DNA of 34,807 nt, taken from Gemmiger_A avium (GTDB taxonomy: Bacteria; Bacillota; Clostridia; Oscillospirales; Ruminococcaceae). Positions 1-8,381 of the stretch are shown piece after piece. The stretch spans positions 1-34,807 of the forward strand of contig DXFE01000026.1 in the NCBI GenBank assembly GCA_019114585.1, in the 5' to 3' direction. The notes under the pieces were generated by a model that was given only the letters and a program-made list of their open reading frames with translations, ran no database searches and was not told where the DNA came from. The position numbers and the translations under genes were made by a program. Each line of letters begins with the position of its first letter. The first letter of the stretch is position 1.

Positions 1-3000
1 ACCGACCCGGACATCGCCGACCGCGTGTATGTGGAGCCGCTGGTGGCCCGGGTGGTGGAACGCATCATCGAAAAGGAAAAGCCGGACGCCATCCTGCCCA
101 ACCTGGGCGGCCAGACCGGCCTGAACCTGGCCATGGAACTGGCCCGCAGCGGCTATCTGGAAAAGGCCGGCGTGCGTCTGCTGGGCTGCCGCCCCGAGAC
201 CATTGACCGGGCCGAGGACCGGCAGCTGTTCAAGGACACCATGGAGAAGCTGGGCCAGCCCTGCATCCCCAGCAAGGTGGTCAATACCCTGGAGGACGCC
301 CTGACCTTTGCCGACGAGATCGGCTACCCGGTCATCGTGCGCCCGGCCTTCACCATGGGCGGTACCGGCGGCGGCATCTGCCAGGATAAGGAGCAGCTGC
401 AGGAGATCGGCACCAACGGCCTGCGCCTGTCCCCGATCCATCAGGTGCTGATCGAAAAGTGCATCGCCGGCTGGAAAGAGATCGAGTACGAGGTCATGCG
501 GGACGCCGCCGGCAACGTGATCACCGTCTGTAACATGGAAAACCTGGACCCGGTGGGCGTGCATACCGGCGACTCCATCGTGGTGGCCCCCAGCCAGACC
601 CTCTCCGACAAGGAATACCAGATGCTGCGTACCGCCGCGCTGGATATCATCAGCGAGCTGGGCATCGAGGGCGGCTGCAACTGCCAGTTTGCCCTGAAGC
701 CGGACAACTTCGAGTACGCGGTCATCGAGGTCAACCCCCGTGTGAGCCGTTCCTCCGCGCTGGCCTCCAAGGCCACCGGCTATCCCATCGCCAAGGTGGC
801 CACCAAGATCGCCATCGGCTACACCCTGGACGAGATCACCAACGACGTGACCGGCGAGACCTGCGCCTGCTTTGAGCCCGCGCTGGACTACGTGGTGGTC
901 AAGTACCCCAAGTGGCCTTTTGACAAGTTCGTCTACGCCAACAAGGCCCTGGGCACCCAGATGATGGCCACCGGCGAGGTCATGGCCATCGGCAACAACT
1001 TTGAAACCGCCCTCATGAAGGCCGTCTCCAGCGTGGAGCTGGGCCTGGACAGCATGACCCTGCCCGAGCTGGCCGAGCTGACCGACGAGCAGGTGGTGGA
1101 CAAGCTGCATGTGCAGGACTCCGACCGGGCGTTCGTGGTCTACGAGGCCCTCAAGCGGGGCGTGGCCCACGATGTGATTTATGACATCACCAAGATCGAC
1201 CACTGGTTCCTGGACAAGATGCAGCATCTGGCCGACCTGGAAAAGGGCCTGGCCGAGGGCGAACTGACCGAGGAGAAGTACCGCACCGCCAAGAAGTTCG
1301 GCTTCCTGGACAAGACCATCCAGCGGATGTCCGGTCAGGAGATTCCTTGCAAAATCAACGCTGTGTATAAAATGGTGGACACCTGCGCCGCGGAATTTGC
1401 CGCCCGCACCCCCTATTTCTACTCCACCTACGACGAGGAGAACGAGGCCGCCCAGTTCATCGCCCAGACCAGCGACCCGAACCGGAAAAAGGTGCTGGTA
1501 TTCGGTTCCGGCCCCATCCGTATCGGCCAGGGCATCGAGTTCGACTACTGCAGCGTGCACGCGGTGTGGACCCTGAAGGAGCACGGCTGCGAAGCGGTGA
1601 TCGTCAACAACAACCCGGAAACCGTCTCCACCGACTTTGACACCGGCGACCGGCTGTACTTCGACCCGCTGAACCCGGAGAGCGTGGACAACATCATCGC
1701 CACCGAGCAGCCCTGGGGCTGCGTGGTGCAGTTCGGCGGCCAGACCGCCATCAAGCTGGTCAAGCATCTGGCGGAAAAAGGCGTGCGCATCCTGGGCACC
1801 CCCGCCGACGCCATCGACGAGGCCGAGGACCGGGAGCGGTTCGACGAGCTGCTGGAGCGCTGCCGTATCCCCCGTCCGAAGGGAACCACCGTCTTTACCA
1901 CCGAGGAAGCCCTGGCGGCCGGCGAGGAGCTGGGCTACCCGGTTCTGCTGCGTCCCAGCTACGTGCTGGGCGGTCAGAACATGATCATCGCCCACAGCCC
2001 CGAGGACGTGACCGAGTACATGGCCATCATCACCAGCCATGTGGACATGGCCAACCCGGTGCTGGTGGACAAGTACCTGTCCGGCACCGAGTGTGAGGTG
2101 GACGCCATCTGCGACGGCGAGGATTTCCTGATCCCCGGCATGATGGAGCACATTGAGCGGGCGGGCATCCATTCCGGCGACTCGATCAGCGTCTATCCGC
2201 CCCAGAACCTGACCCAGCGGGTCCGCGCCACCCTGGTGGACTACACCGGCCGTCTGGCCCGGGCGCTGAAGGTCGTGGGTCTGGTGAACATCCAGTACGT
2301 GGTGCAGAACGGCCAGGTGTACGTGATCGAGGTGAACCCCCGGTCCAGCCGTACCGTGCCCTACATCAGCAAGGTGACCGGCGTTCCCATGGTGGAGCTG
2401 GCGGTGCGCTGCTGCCTGGGCGAGAAGCTGCGGGAGATGGGTTACGGCATCGGCCTGTACCCGGACGCGGCCAACGTGGCGGTCAAGGTGCCGGTGTTCA
2501 GCTTTGAAAAGCTGCACGACGTGGACACCCAGCTGGGCCCCGAGATGAAGAGCACCGGCGAGGTGCTGGGCATCGCGCCCACCTTCCAGGACGCGCTGCT
2601 GAAAGGCCTGGTGGCCGCGGGCTACGCCTTCAAGAAGCCCGGCCCCGGCAGCTGCTGCATCATCACCGTCAAGACCAGTGACCAGCCGGAAGTGGCGGAC
2701 ATCGCCTGGCAGCTCAAGCAGATGGGCTACAAGCTGTATGGCACCAGCGGCACGGCGCATTATCTGAACAACCAGATGATCCCCTGCAACGAGGTGCGCA
2801 AACTCAGCGAAGCCCGGCCCAACCTGCAGGATCTGCTGGAAAGCGGCCTGGTGGATTACGTCATCAGCACCAGCGCCAAGGGCCGCAGCCCCAAGCTGGA
2901 CAGCGTGAAGCTGCGCCGCAAGACGGTGGAGCTGAGCATCCCCTGCCTGACCGCCATCGACACCGCTCGCGCCCTGGTGGACTGCCTCAAGAGCGGCCGC

Positions 3001-3042
3001 ACCCTGGACGACGTGGAGCTGGTGGATATCTCCAAGCTGTAA
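1..3042 (+). CDS. carB: carbamoyl-phosphate synthase large subunit (5'-truncated)
   Basis: Makes carbamoyl phosphate from bicarbonate, ammonia (delivered by the CarA glutaminase) and two ATP, for pyrimidine and arginine synthesis in the cytoplasm. The reading frame is open from base 1 (T-D-P-D-I-A-D-R-V-Y...), which aligns with about residue 56 of E. coli CarB, so the start and roughly 55 codons lie outside the window. The two homologous halves are both visible, each with an ATP-grasp core: EVNPRVSRSSALASKATG in the first, EVNPRSSRTVPYISKVTG in the second, and HTGDSI / HSGDSI in matching places. The last ~130 residues form the MGS-like allosteric domain (GTSGTAHYL). Ends in TAA. No downstream partner on the same strand; a hairpin-rich gap follows. 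Identification is secure. Confidence 0.97.
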   Translation, partial: TDPDIADRVYVEPLVARVVERIIEKEKPDAILPNLGGQTGLNLAMELARSGYLEKAGVRLLGCRPETIDRAEDRQLFKDTMEKLGQPCIPSKVVNTLEDALTFADEIGYPVIVRPAFTMGGTGGGICQDKEQLQEIGTNGLRLSPIHQVLIEKCIAGWKEIEYEVMRDAAGNVITVCNMENLDPVGVHTGDSIVVAPSQTLSDKEYQMLRTAALDIISELGIEGGCNCQFALKPDNFEYAVIEVNPRVSRSSALASKATGYPIAKVATKIAIGYTLDEITNDVTGETCACFEPALDYVVVKYPKWPFDKFVYANKALGTQMMATGEVMAIGNNFETALMKAVSSVELGLDSMTLPELAELTDEQVVDKLHVQDSDRAFVVYEALKRGVAHDVIYDITKIDHWFLDKMQHLADLEKGLAEGELTEEKYRTAKKFGFLDKTIQRMSGQEIPCKINAVYKMVDTCAAEFAARTPYFYSTYDEENEAAQFIAQTSDPNRKKVLVFGSGPIRIGQGIEFDYCSVHAVWTLKEHGCEAVIVNNNPETVSTDFDTGDRLYFDPLNPESVDNIIATEQPWGCVVQFGGQTAIKLVKHLAEKGVRILGTPADAIDEAEDRERFDELLERCRIPRPKGTTVFTTEEALAAGEELGYPVLLRPSYVLGGQNMIIAHSPEDVTEYMAIITSHVDMANPVLVDKYLSGTECEVDAICDGEDFLIPGMMEHIERAGIHSGDSISVYPPQNLTQRVRATLVDYTGRLARALKVVGLVNIQYVVQNGQVYVIEVNPRSSRTVPYISKVTGVPMVELAVRCCLGEKLREMGYGIGLYPDAANVAVKVPVFSFEKLHDVDTQLGPEMKSTGEVLGIAPTFQDALLKGLVAAGYAFKKPGPGSCCIITVKTSDQPEVADIAWQLKQMGYKLYGTSGTAHYLNNQMIPCNEVRKLSEARPNLQDLLESGLVDYVISTSAKGRSPKLDSVKLRRKTVELSIPCLTAIDTARALVDCLKSGRTLDDVELVDISKL

Positions 3043-3054
3043 AAGGCCGATATG

Positions 3055-3075
3055 GGGGGACAGAACCTGTCCCCC
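3055..3075. repeat. palindrome of the GGGGGAC/GTCCCCC family
   Basis: Perfect inverted repeat: GGGGGACAG, three-base loop AAC, CTGTCCCCC. No T-tract follows, so it is not a standard terminator on its own. It belongs to a family of GGGGGA..TCCCCC palindromes seen also at 7500-7524, 7619-7634 and 29081-29105. Confidence 0.6.
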
Positions 3076-3188
3076 AGGCGTTGCGGGCGCAACAACGATG
3101 CGCCCGCCCGGCTTCGCCGACCGCGCTGCCGGTCCAAAGCCCCACCGGGGTTTTGGCTGCTTCGCAGACCCGCCCCCCCGAAAATCAT

Positions 3189-3206
3189 GGCCGGAATACT
3201 CCGGCC
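3189..3206. repeat. palindromic repeat, inverted copy of the degV terminator stem
   Basis: GGCCGGAATACTCCGGCC. Its exact reverse complement lies at 29047-29064, inside the degV terminator. With the two flanking bases on each side here (AT...AT... around 3187-3208) the stem is 9 bp with loop ATAC. Confidence 0.65.
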
Positions 3207-3224
3207 ATAGGGAAAAGCAAAAAC

Positions 3225-3261
3225 AAGGCCCGCGCGGACCATTTCGGTCCGCGCGGGCCTT
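3225..3261. terminator. bidirectional terminator between carB and the secreted protein gene
   Basis: A 16-bp perfect stem (AAGGCCCGCGCGGACC at 3225-3240 with 3246-3261), loop ATTTC. A T-rich run follows on the plus strand (TTTCTGTGTTT) and another on the minus strand (GTTTTTGTTTTG), so it can end carB and the converging minus-strand gene. Confidence 0.85.
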
Positions 3262-3283
3262 TCTGTGTTTCAGGGAAAAACGA

Positions 3284-4555
3284 TCACTTGGTGATCTGGA
3301 AGCTGCGGGTCAGGGGGGCAGCCAGATGGTTGCCGCCCAGGATGCAGACGGTCACCACATACCGGCCCGGCTCGGTGGGCGGGGTGGTGGTGCTGGAGTA
3401 GATCCGCCACTTGCTGGTAAAGCCGGAGTACAGATAGTGCACGCTGCTCTGATCCACGGTCACGTCGCCGTTGTAGCTCAGGGTAGCGCCAAAGTCAAAG
3501 GTCTTGGCCTGCTCGGCGGTCAGCTTGCCGTTGCTGATGGACTGGTTCCAGGTCAGCCGGCTGCCGCTGGTGCGCATCTTCACCAGCACAAAGCCCACGC
3601 CTACGCCGGTCTCGTAGTTCTTGCTGTCGGTCACCGCAGCCACGGTGTACAGGCCCGCCCGGTTGGGGGTACCAAAGGAGATCCGCAGGCTGTCCGCCAC
3701 CGAGGGCAGCTGGTTGATGATGCTCAGGATCTGGCCAAAGGTGCCGGTGTCGATGTTCAGCTTGTCCAGCAGATCCAGCAGTTCCTGGGTGCTGAACAGT
3801 TCCCGCAGCTCGCCCACGGTCACGCCGTCGTTGAGCATCTGGGTAAAGCTCTTGCCGTACAGCTTTTCCACGATCGGATCCAGCACTTTCAAAAACAGCG
3901 AACTGGTATACCGTTCGGGCAGATCCAGATACAGCCCGCCGCTCACACTGCTGGTCACACCGGCGTACACGGTGTACAGGTCAAACGTGTCGGCGGGATC
4001 GGTGGTAACAAAATCCTCGGGAAGCGCCTCGTCGGCAAAGATGTTGGTGGAGTGCACGGTCACCTTAACAGTGGCCTTGTTCACGGTCACCGTGCCCTCG
4101 GTGTACCCGCTGGGACGATACTCGGCACTGCCCTTGTACTCAACCCGTACCGCCTGGGCTTCGCCGGCGCCCATGGAGGGATACCGGCCCAGCACGGTGC
4201 CGCCCAGTTCATAGGTTTCGCCCTCGATGGGTACCCACTGGGTCAGCAGATCGCTGTCGATCATATCGTCCAGACCCAAATCCACGCCGCTTTCCAGATC
4301 GGTCATCTTGGTCTTGTATTCGATTGTAAAGTCGTCCAGGGTCAGGGTTTCCCGGGCGGGCAGGGTGGAGTTCTCCCAGTCGATCAGGTTGTCAAAGATG
4401 GCCTGTTCCATCACGGCCGGGTCCATGTTGTAGGTGAAGGAAATCCCGTCCTTCAGCACCACGGTGCTGGCAAGGCGGTTGTCGGTGGTGGTTACATCCA
4501 CAACCACCTCGCCGCCCCGGTATTCCCGGCTGCCGGGCCAGGAGATCCGGATCTC
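3284..4555 (-). pseudogene. C-terminal part of the interrupted secreted repeat protein
   Basis: Continues the frame of the gene that starts at 5977 without any shift: after the TGA at 4558-4556 the next codons read E-I-R-I-S-W-P-G-S-R-E-Y, completing the motif KVRISWPGNKDY of the preceding repeat. This part holds the end of repeat three, a fourth diverged repeat (ending about V-T-V-N-K-A), and a ~250-residue unique C-terminal region ending in F-Q-I-T-K-TGA. No LPXTG anchor or dockerin is seen. A GTG at 4507 could in theory restart translation but has no convincing ribosome site and no secretion signal. Probably untranslated unless the TGA is read through or is a sequence error. Confidence 0.7.
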
Positions 4556-5977
4556 TCAATTGCCGGTGCCAAACTTGATCAGCCCGGTCAGATCGGTTTC
4601 GTTCAGGGGCTTGAATCTGTCGGTGCCGCCAATTCTGTCCACGTTGTACTCCACCGTCACGTCCGCGGCGGTCAGCGCCGGGGTGGTGGAAGCCACCACA
4701 GCCTCGTAGATGGCGGCGGCGGTAGCGTCGTAGTCGTAGCCCTGGTCGTCGGTGAACACCATGCCCACTTCATAGGGGCTATCGTTCAGCACAAACTCCA
4801 CGGCGGGACGATCGTTCACGGTCAGGGTAGCCTCGATCGTCGTGGGGGCATAGTCCTTGTTGCCGGGCCAGCTGATGCGCACCTTCTGCTGGCCGGCGGA
4901 GATGGCGGGGTAGCCAAGACCGCCCACAACAGCCTGCCCCTCAAGAGGCAGCCACTTGGAATCCAGCTCGGTAATGCCTTTGTAGTAGTATTCAATGGTC
5001 ACATTGTCGGCGGTGAGCACATCGGAAGAAGTCACCACCGCGTTGAAGATAGCGGTGCGCAGCGCCGCGTAATCCACATTCAGCGCCTCGTCCACCGCCA
5101 GGGTCACCGCATCGGGGGTCTCCTTGAGGGTGTAGGAGGCTTCGGGCCGCTCGGTCACGGTGATGGTGGTTTCGGCGGAAGCCTCGGAGTACGTGTCGTT
5201 GCCAGCGTAGGAGATGCGGATCTTCTGTTCACCTGCGGAGATAGCGGGGTAGGTCAGGGTATCCTTACCGCCCTCCAGAGGCATCCAAGCCTTGCCCAGG
5301 TCACCCACCGCGCCGGTGATCGCGGTTGCATAGTACTCAATGGTTACATCCCCCACGGCTAGTTCCGGGGTGGTGGAAGCCACTACCTGGCTGAAAATGT
5401 TGGCGCGCAGGGCGTCGAAGTCCACCTTTGCGTCCTCCGTGTAGGGCAGCGCTACCTCCACGCTCTCATTCAGGACGATGGACGAGGACAGCTTAGCAGC
5501 TTTGGTCAGGGTGACCTCGGCGGTAGTTCCGGCCAGTCGGATCTGATAGTTGCCGTCACCATTGTCAGCCAGGGCGGGATGGGTGAAAGTCGTGGGGACG
5601 AACACCACATTTTTCTCACTGGTAAAACCTTCGATCGAGCCCCAGGCGCTGTTCTTAAACACACTGGTCTTGTCCTTGCCCTCGCAGTAATACTCCCACT
5701 CCAGGCTCTGCGGGTTAAGCCCCTCCTTGTTCACCACCAGGGCCTCGAACAGGGCCTGTTTCACGGTCGCCTCGTCGGCATCGGCCGGGATAATCGCCAT
5801 GCCGTCTGTCAGCTCCGCATCCGGGCCCTCCTCCGCAACGGGGGCTTCGTCCTGCGTCTGCACCGCTTCCGGCTGGGCCGGGGCAGCGGCATCGTCCGCC
5901 AGCACGGTCACGGGCAGAGCCTGCATCATCAGCAGGGTCGCCAGCAGGCCGGCCAGCATCTGTTTTGCTTTGCGCAT
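4556..5977 (-). CDS. secreted Ig-like repeat protein, N-terminal part, ends at a premature in-frame TGA
   Basis: A 473-residue product with a Sec signal peptide (MRKAKQ, hydrophobic stretch to about residue 26, likely cleavage near VLA-DD), then an acidic Ala/Pro linker to about 57. About 110-residue repeats follow at roughly 58-163, 164-278, 279-391 and from 392. Each has an A-L-R-x-A-I-F segment, an (E)YY(Y/A) strand, W-(L/M)-P-L-E-G, Y-P-A-I-S-A-G-(E/Q)-Q-K-(I/V)-R-I-S and a closing T-(V/I)-T-V-x-(E/D)-R-P. They resemble bacterial Ig-like or MBG-type surface domains; function unknown. ATG at 5977 is preceded by GAGGAGG (5994-5988). TGA at 4558-4556 cuts repeat three; the intact gene would run to 3284 (about 897 codons). 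Likely cell-surface or secreted. Confidence 0.8.
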   Translation of the reverse strand: MRKAKQMLAGLLATLLMMQALPVTVLADDAAAPAQPEAVQTQDEAPVAEEGPDAELTDGMAIIPADADEATVKQALFEALVVNKEGLNPQSLEWEYYCEGKDKTSVFKNSAWGSIEGFTSEKNVVFVPTTFTHPALADNGDGNYQIRLAGTTAEVTLTKAAKLSSSIVLNESVEVALPYTEDAKVDFDALRANIFSQVVASTTPELAVGDVTIEYYATAITGAVGDLGKAWMPLEGGKDTLTYPAISAGEQKIRISYAGNDTYSEASAETTITVTERPEASYTLKETPDAVTLAVDEALNVDYAALRTAIFNAVVTSSDVLTADNVTIEYYYKGITELDSKWLPLEGQAVVGGLGYPAISAGQQKVRISWPGNKDYAPTTIEATLTVNDRPAVEFVLNDSPYEVGMVFTDDQGYDYDATAAAIYEAVVASTTPALTAADVTVEYNVDRIGGTDRFKPLNETDLTGLIKFGTGN

Positions 5978-6034
5978 CCTGTAAATTCCTCCTCTTTTCT
6001 ACTTTAGCGCGCCCGCGCGCGGGCGCCGTGCTCT

Positions 6035-6062
6035 ATTCTATCACCAGTTTCCGGCGTGACAA
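6035..6062 (-). promoter_or_regulatory. sigma-A type promoter of the secreted repeat protein
   Basis: On the minus strand TTGTCA (6062-6057), 16-base spacer, TAGAAT (6040-6035). The leader to the ATG at 5977 is about 50 bases. Confidence 0.6.
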
Positions 6063-6194
6063 TATACAGTTCTGTAAAGAAACTGTACATTTTGATGCAT
6101 CCTTGGTACTGATTTTGCATGATATTAACAAATATAAAGAAGCAATATAACTGGTGTGAAATATTAACCAAAAAGGCGCGGCGGGCAGGCCCTC

Positions 6195-6223
6195 TTTTCA
6201 TTTACCGGGGGCTTTGGTATAAT
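6195..6223 (+). promoter_or_regulatory. sigma-A type promoter of the DEAD-box helicase
   Basis: TTTTCA (6195-6200), 17-base spacer, TATAAT (6218-6223). The transcript would have a leader of roughly 75-80 bases before the ATG at 6307. Confidence 0.65.
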
Positions 6224-6306
6224 GCTAATTGTGAGAGTTTGCGGCATTGTCCGCTTGAAAAATATCCCCGTGCCGCCTGGGCGCGGGCAGGAGGTAGGAA
6301 ATCACT

Positions 6307-7491
6307 ATGTTATACCGCGATTTGCAGGCCAGCCCGGAGATTCTGCAAGCGGTGGAGCGGATGGGCTTCACCGAGATGACCGAGGTGCAGGAAAAAGCCA
6401 TTCCGGAGATGATGGCCGGCCACGATATCACCGCCAAAGCCCCCACCGGCACCGGCAAGACCTGTGCGTTCGGTATTCCGCTGATCGAGCGGCTGGATAA
6501 GGAAAAGGCCGTGCCCCAGGCAGTGGTGCTGGCCCCCACCCGGGAACTGGCCCGCCAGATTGCGGACGATCTGCGGGATCTGACCCATTTTCTGCCCAGC
6601 GTGCGGGTGGCCTGCGTGTATGGCGGGGCCAACATGCAGGGCCAGGTGGACCAGCTGAAAAAGGGCTGCCAGATCGTGGTGGCCACCCCGGGCCGCCTGA
6701 TGGACCACATGAAGCACCGCAGCATTGATGTAAGCGCCGTCACCACCGTGGTGCTGGACGAGGCGGACGAGATGCTGGATATGGGGTTCTACAAGGATGT
6801 GCGGCGGATCATCGATTCCATGAAAGCCCGCAAGATGCTGTGCATGTTCAGCGCCACCATCAGCCGGGAAGTCATGGACATCGGCTGGCTGTACCAGAAA
6901 GACCCGGTGGAAATCACCGTGCGTCCCGCCGAGGAAAGCCAGCCCAAGATCACCCAGTACACCCTGCTCACCACCGGCCGCAACAAGCTGGCGGATCTGG
7001 CCCAGATCATCATCGGCCAGGACCACAAGCGGGTGATGGTGTTCTGCAATACCAAGTTCACCACCGCGATCCTGACCAACCAGCTGGCCCGGCTGAACTT
7101 TGTGGCGGACTGCCTGCACGGCGATCTGAGCCAGGCCGAGCGCAACAAGATCATGAGCGCTTTCCGGGAGGGCAAGATAAACGTGCTGGTAGCCACCGAC
7201 GTGGCCGCCCGGGGCATCGATGTGGACGACGTGGACGCGGTCATCAACTACGATGTGCCGCCCTCCATTGAGTACTACACCCACCGCATCGGCCGCACCG
7301 GCCGTGCCAAGCGCAGCGGCGTGTCCTACCTGCTGTACGTGGCCGAGGAGAAGCGCCGGGTGGAGGAGATGCTGCGTCTGACCCGCAACGCCGACCTGGC
7401 CATTCCGGTGCACTTCGACGAGGCCCACGAAAAACTCATCGAAGAGGAACGTTCCACCCAGGATAAGTTCCAGATCAAACAGTATTTTTAA
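6307..7491 (+). CDS. DEAD-box ATP-dependent RNA helicase
   Basis: Unwinds short RNA duplexes with ATP, probably in ribosome assembly, RNA decay or cold adaptation. All family motifs are present in order: Q motif (GFTEMTEVQEKAIP, ~20-33), motif I APTGTGKT (45-52), Ia PTRELA, Ib TPGR, II DEAD, III SAT, V (DVAARGID) and VI HRIGRTGR. The protein is a minimal two-RecA-domain core of 394 residues with only ~40 residues after motif VI, so it lacks the basic RNA-binding tail of DeaD/CsdA or the DbpA domain of DbpA. ATG at 6307 follows AGGAGG (6289-6294) with a rather long 12-base spacer. Transcribed alone; the two-hairpin terminator module follows at 7500. Confidence 0.95.
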   Translation: MLYRDLQASPEILQAVERMGFTEMTEVQEKAIPEMMAGHDITAKAPTGTGKTCAFGIPLIERLDKEKAVPQAVVLAPTRELARQIADDLRDLTHFLPSVRVACVYGGANMQGQVDQLKKGCQIVVATPGRLMDHMKHRSIDVSAVTTVVLDEADEMLDMGFYKDVRRIIDSMKARKMLCMFSATISREVMDIGWLYQKDPVEITVRPAEESQPKITQYTLLTTGRNKLADLAQIIIGQDHKRVMVFCNTKFTTAILTNQLARLNFVADCLHGDLSQAERNKIMSAFREGKINVLVATDVAARGIDVDDVDAVINYDVPPSIEYYTHRIGRTGRAKRSGVSYLLYVAEEKRRVEEMLRLTRNADLAIPVHFDEAHEKLIEEERSTQDKFQIKQYF

Positions 7492-7499
7492 CCGATAAA

Positions 7500-7524
7500 C
7501 CGGGGGAGACAACGCCTCCCCCGG
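7500..7524. repeat. hairpin A of the dispersed two-hairpin module
   Basis: CCGGGGGAG (7500-7508) pairs with CTCCCCCGG (7516-7524). The 25-base element matches the reverse complement of 29081-29105 at 24 of 25 positions. It sits 8 bases after the helicase stop codon. Confidence 0.7.
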
Positions 7525-7537
7525 CCCCCTGGAAAAC

Positions 7538-7570
7538 GCGGGCCGGAAGAATCGGGCCCGCCTTGTTTTT
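7538..7570 (+). terminator. terminator of the helicase gene (hairpin B of the module)
   Basis: GCGGGCC (7538-7544) pairs with GGCCCGC (7555-7561), followed by CTTGTTTTT. The link to hairpin A (CCCTGGAAAA) is shared with the inverted copy after degV. Confidence 0.7.
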
Positions 7571-7677
7571 GCCTGTTTTCTGCGGGGCGGCGATGGCCGG
7601 CCCGCTTGTTGGGGGTCTGGGGGACTGGTCCCCCGGATCGGCTCATTTTTGTTGCCGGGAGATTTTTCACAAATCTC

Positions 7678-7708
7678 TTGACCTTCCCCCGGGTGGAAGG
7701 TGTACAAT
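7678..7708 (+). promoter_or_regulatory. MerR-type promoter with 19-bp spacer and central dyad
   Basis: TTGACC (7678-7683), 19-base spacer, TACAAT (7703-7708). The dyad ACCTTCC (7681-7687), seven bases, GGAAGGT (7695-7701) lies in the spacer. An overlong spacer with a dyad is the hallmark of promoters that MerR regulators untwist; the half-sites look like those of CueR operators. Because the ATG at 7707 lies inside the -10 box, it cannot be the start of the following gene. Confidence 0.85.
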
Positions 7709-7739
7709 GACCCCAACGACCAGCGAAGGGGGGACCGGA

Positions 7740-8381
7740 TTGCAGATCAAAGAGGTGGAAGCCCGGGTGGGCGTCACCCGCAAGAATATCCGCTTTTATG
7801 AAAAGGAGGGGCTGCTGGCCCCCCGGCGGCAGGCGGGCAACGGATACCGGGACTATACCGAGGAGGAAGTGGCGCGGCTGGAGCGGATCAAGCTGCTTCG
7901 GAAACTGGACGTGCCGCTGGAGGAGATCGCGGCCATGCTGGACGGGCGCCTGACCCTGGCCCAGGGGATGCGGCGGCATCTGGTGACCCTGGAGCACCGG
8001 CAGGACAACCTGGCCACCGCCCGGGCGCTGAGCGAGCGCCTGGTGCAGGAGCCCGGCCTGCTGGAAGGCCTGGATGCCGGCGCCTATCTGAGCGAGATGG
8101 CCGCGCTGGAACGAAAGGGAGTGCGGTTTGTGAATGTGAAGAAGCAGGACAAAAAGCAGCGCACCCGGGGCGCGCTGCTGGCGGCGGGCACCTTTCTGGG
8201 GCTGATGGCGCTGCTGGAAGCGCTGATGGCCTGGGCCCTGTGCACCGAACCGGCGCCGCTGCCCATTGCGCTGCTGGTTCTGGGCATACCGCCCGTGTTT
8301 GTTGTGGGCGCGCTGCTGGCGCTGCGCCAGCGTCTGCGCGAGATCGAAAGGAGCGAGATCGATGCTTATCGTGAATACTGA
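7740..8381 (+). CDS. MerR-family regulator with two C-terminal transmembrane helices
   Basis: A 213-residue protein. The MerR winged helix-turn-helix occupies about 1-70 (VTRKNIRFYEKEGLL, NGYRDYTEEE), followed by a coiled-coil dimer helix (~72-105), a short acidic part and a basic stretch (KKQDKKQRTR, 134-143). Two hydrophobic helices follow, about 143-168 and 173-196, then a charged tail, suggesting a membrane-tethered regulator. The only cysteine is at the end of the first helix, so it lacks the metal-binding cysteines of CueR/MerR. The TTG at 7740 is preferred: it follows AAGGGGGGACC at 7727-7737, while the upstream in-frame ATG (7707) overlaps the -10 box. It is the first gene of an operon and probably controls its own promoter. 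Its stop overlaps the next gene by 20 bases. The signal is unknown. Confidence 0.85.
   Translation: MQIKEVEARVGVTRKNIRFYEKEGLLAPRRQAGNGYRDYTEEEVARLERIKLLRKLDVPLEEIAAMLDGRLTLAQGMRRHLVTLEHRQDNLATARALSERLVQEPGLLEGLDAGAYLSEMAALERKGVRFVNVKKQDKKQRTRGALLAAGTFLGLMALLEALMAWALCTEPAPLPIALLVLGIPPVFVVGALLALRQRLREIERSEIDAYREY

Larger units (their letters stand above)
3043..3283. other. intergenic region after carB with three hairpins
   Basis: About 240 bases without a convincing gene. It holds a perfect 9-bp hairpin (3055-3063 with 3067-3075, loop AAC), a GC-rich stretch, a second palindrome GGCCGGAATACTCCGGCC at 3189-3206, and the shared terminator at 3225-3261. The first two hairpins are a diverged copy of the two-hairpin module found at 7500-7561 and 29047-29105. 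Confidence 0.6.
6001..6306. other. divergent promoter region
   Basis: About 300 bases between the minus-strand secreted protein gene and the helicase. It is AT-rich from about 6060 to 6160, in contrast to its neighbours, and carries one promoter for each side. A 6-bp inverted repeat (ACAGTT at about 6067, AACTGT at about 6082) lies between them and could be an operator, but is too short to claim. No small gene was convincing. Confidence 0.5.

Noticed and set aside
4541..4558. TGA in the secreted protein gene as a selenocysteine codon, because a palindrome (GAGATCCGGATCTC) follows at once
   Set aside because: A bacterial SECIS needs a longer stem at a set distance from the UGA with a specific apical loop. 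Here only five base pairs can form directly behind the stop codon, the family has no Cys at this place, and the aligned repeats have Gln.
6004..6201. Short open frames in the helicase/secreted protein intergenic region
   Set aside because: They cover the two promoters, have no ribosome sites and no recognisable product.
7707..7739. ATG at 7707 as the start of the MerR gene
   Set aside because: It lies inside the -10 box of the gene's own promoter, so it would not be on the mRNA; the TTG at 7740 has a ribosome site and matches the family start.
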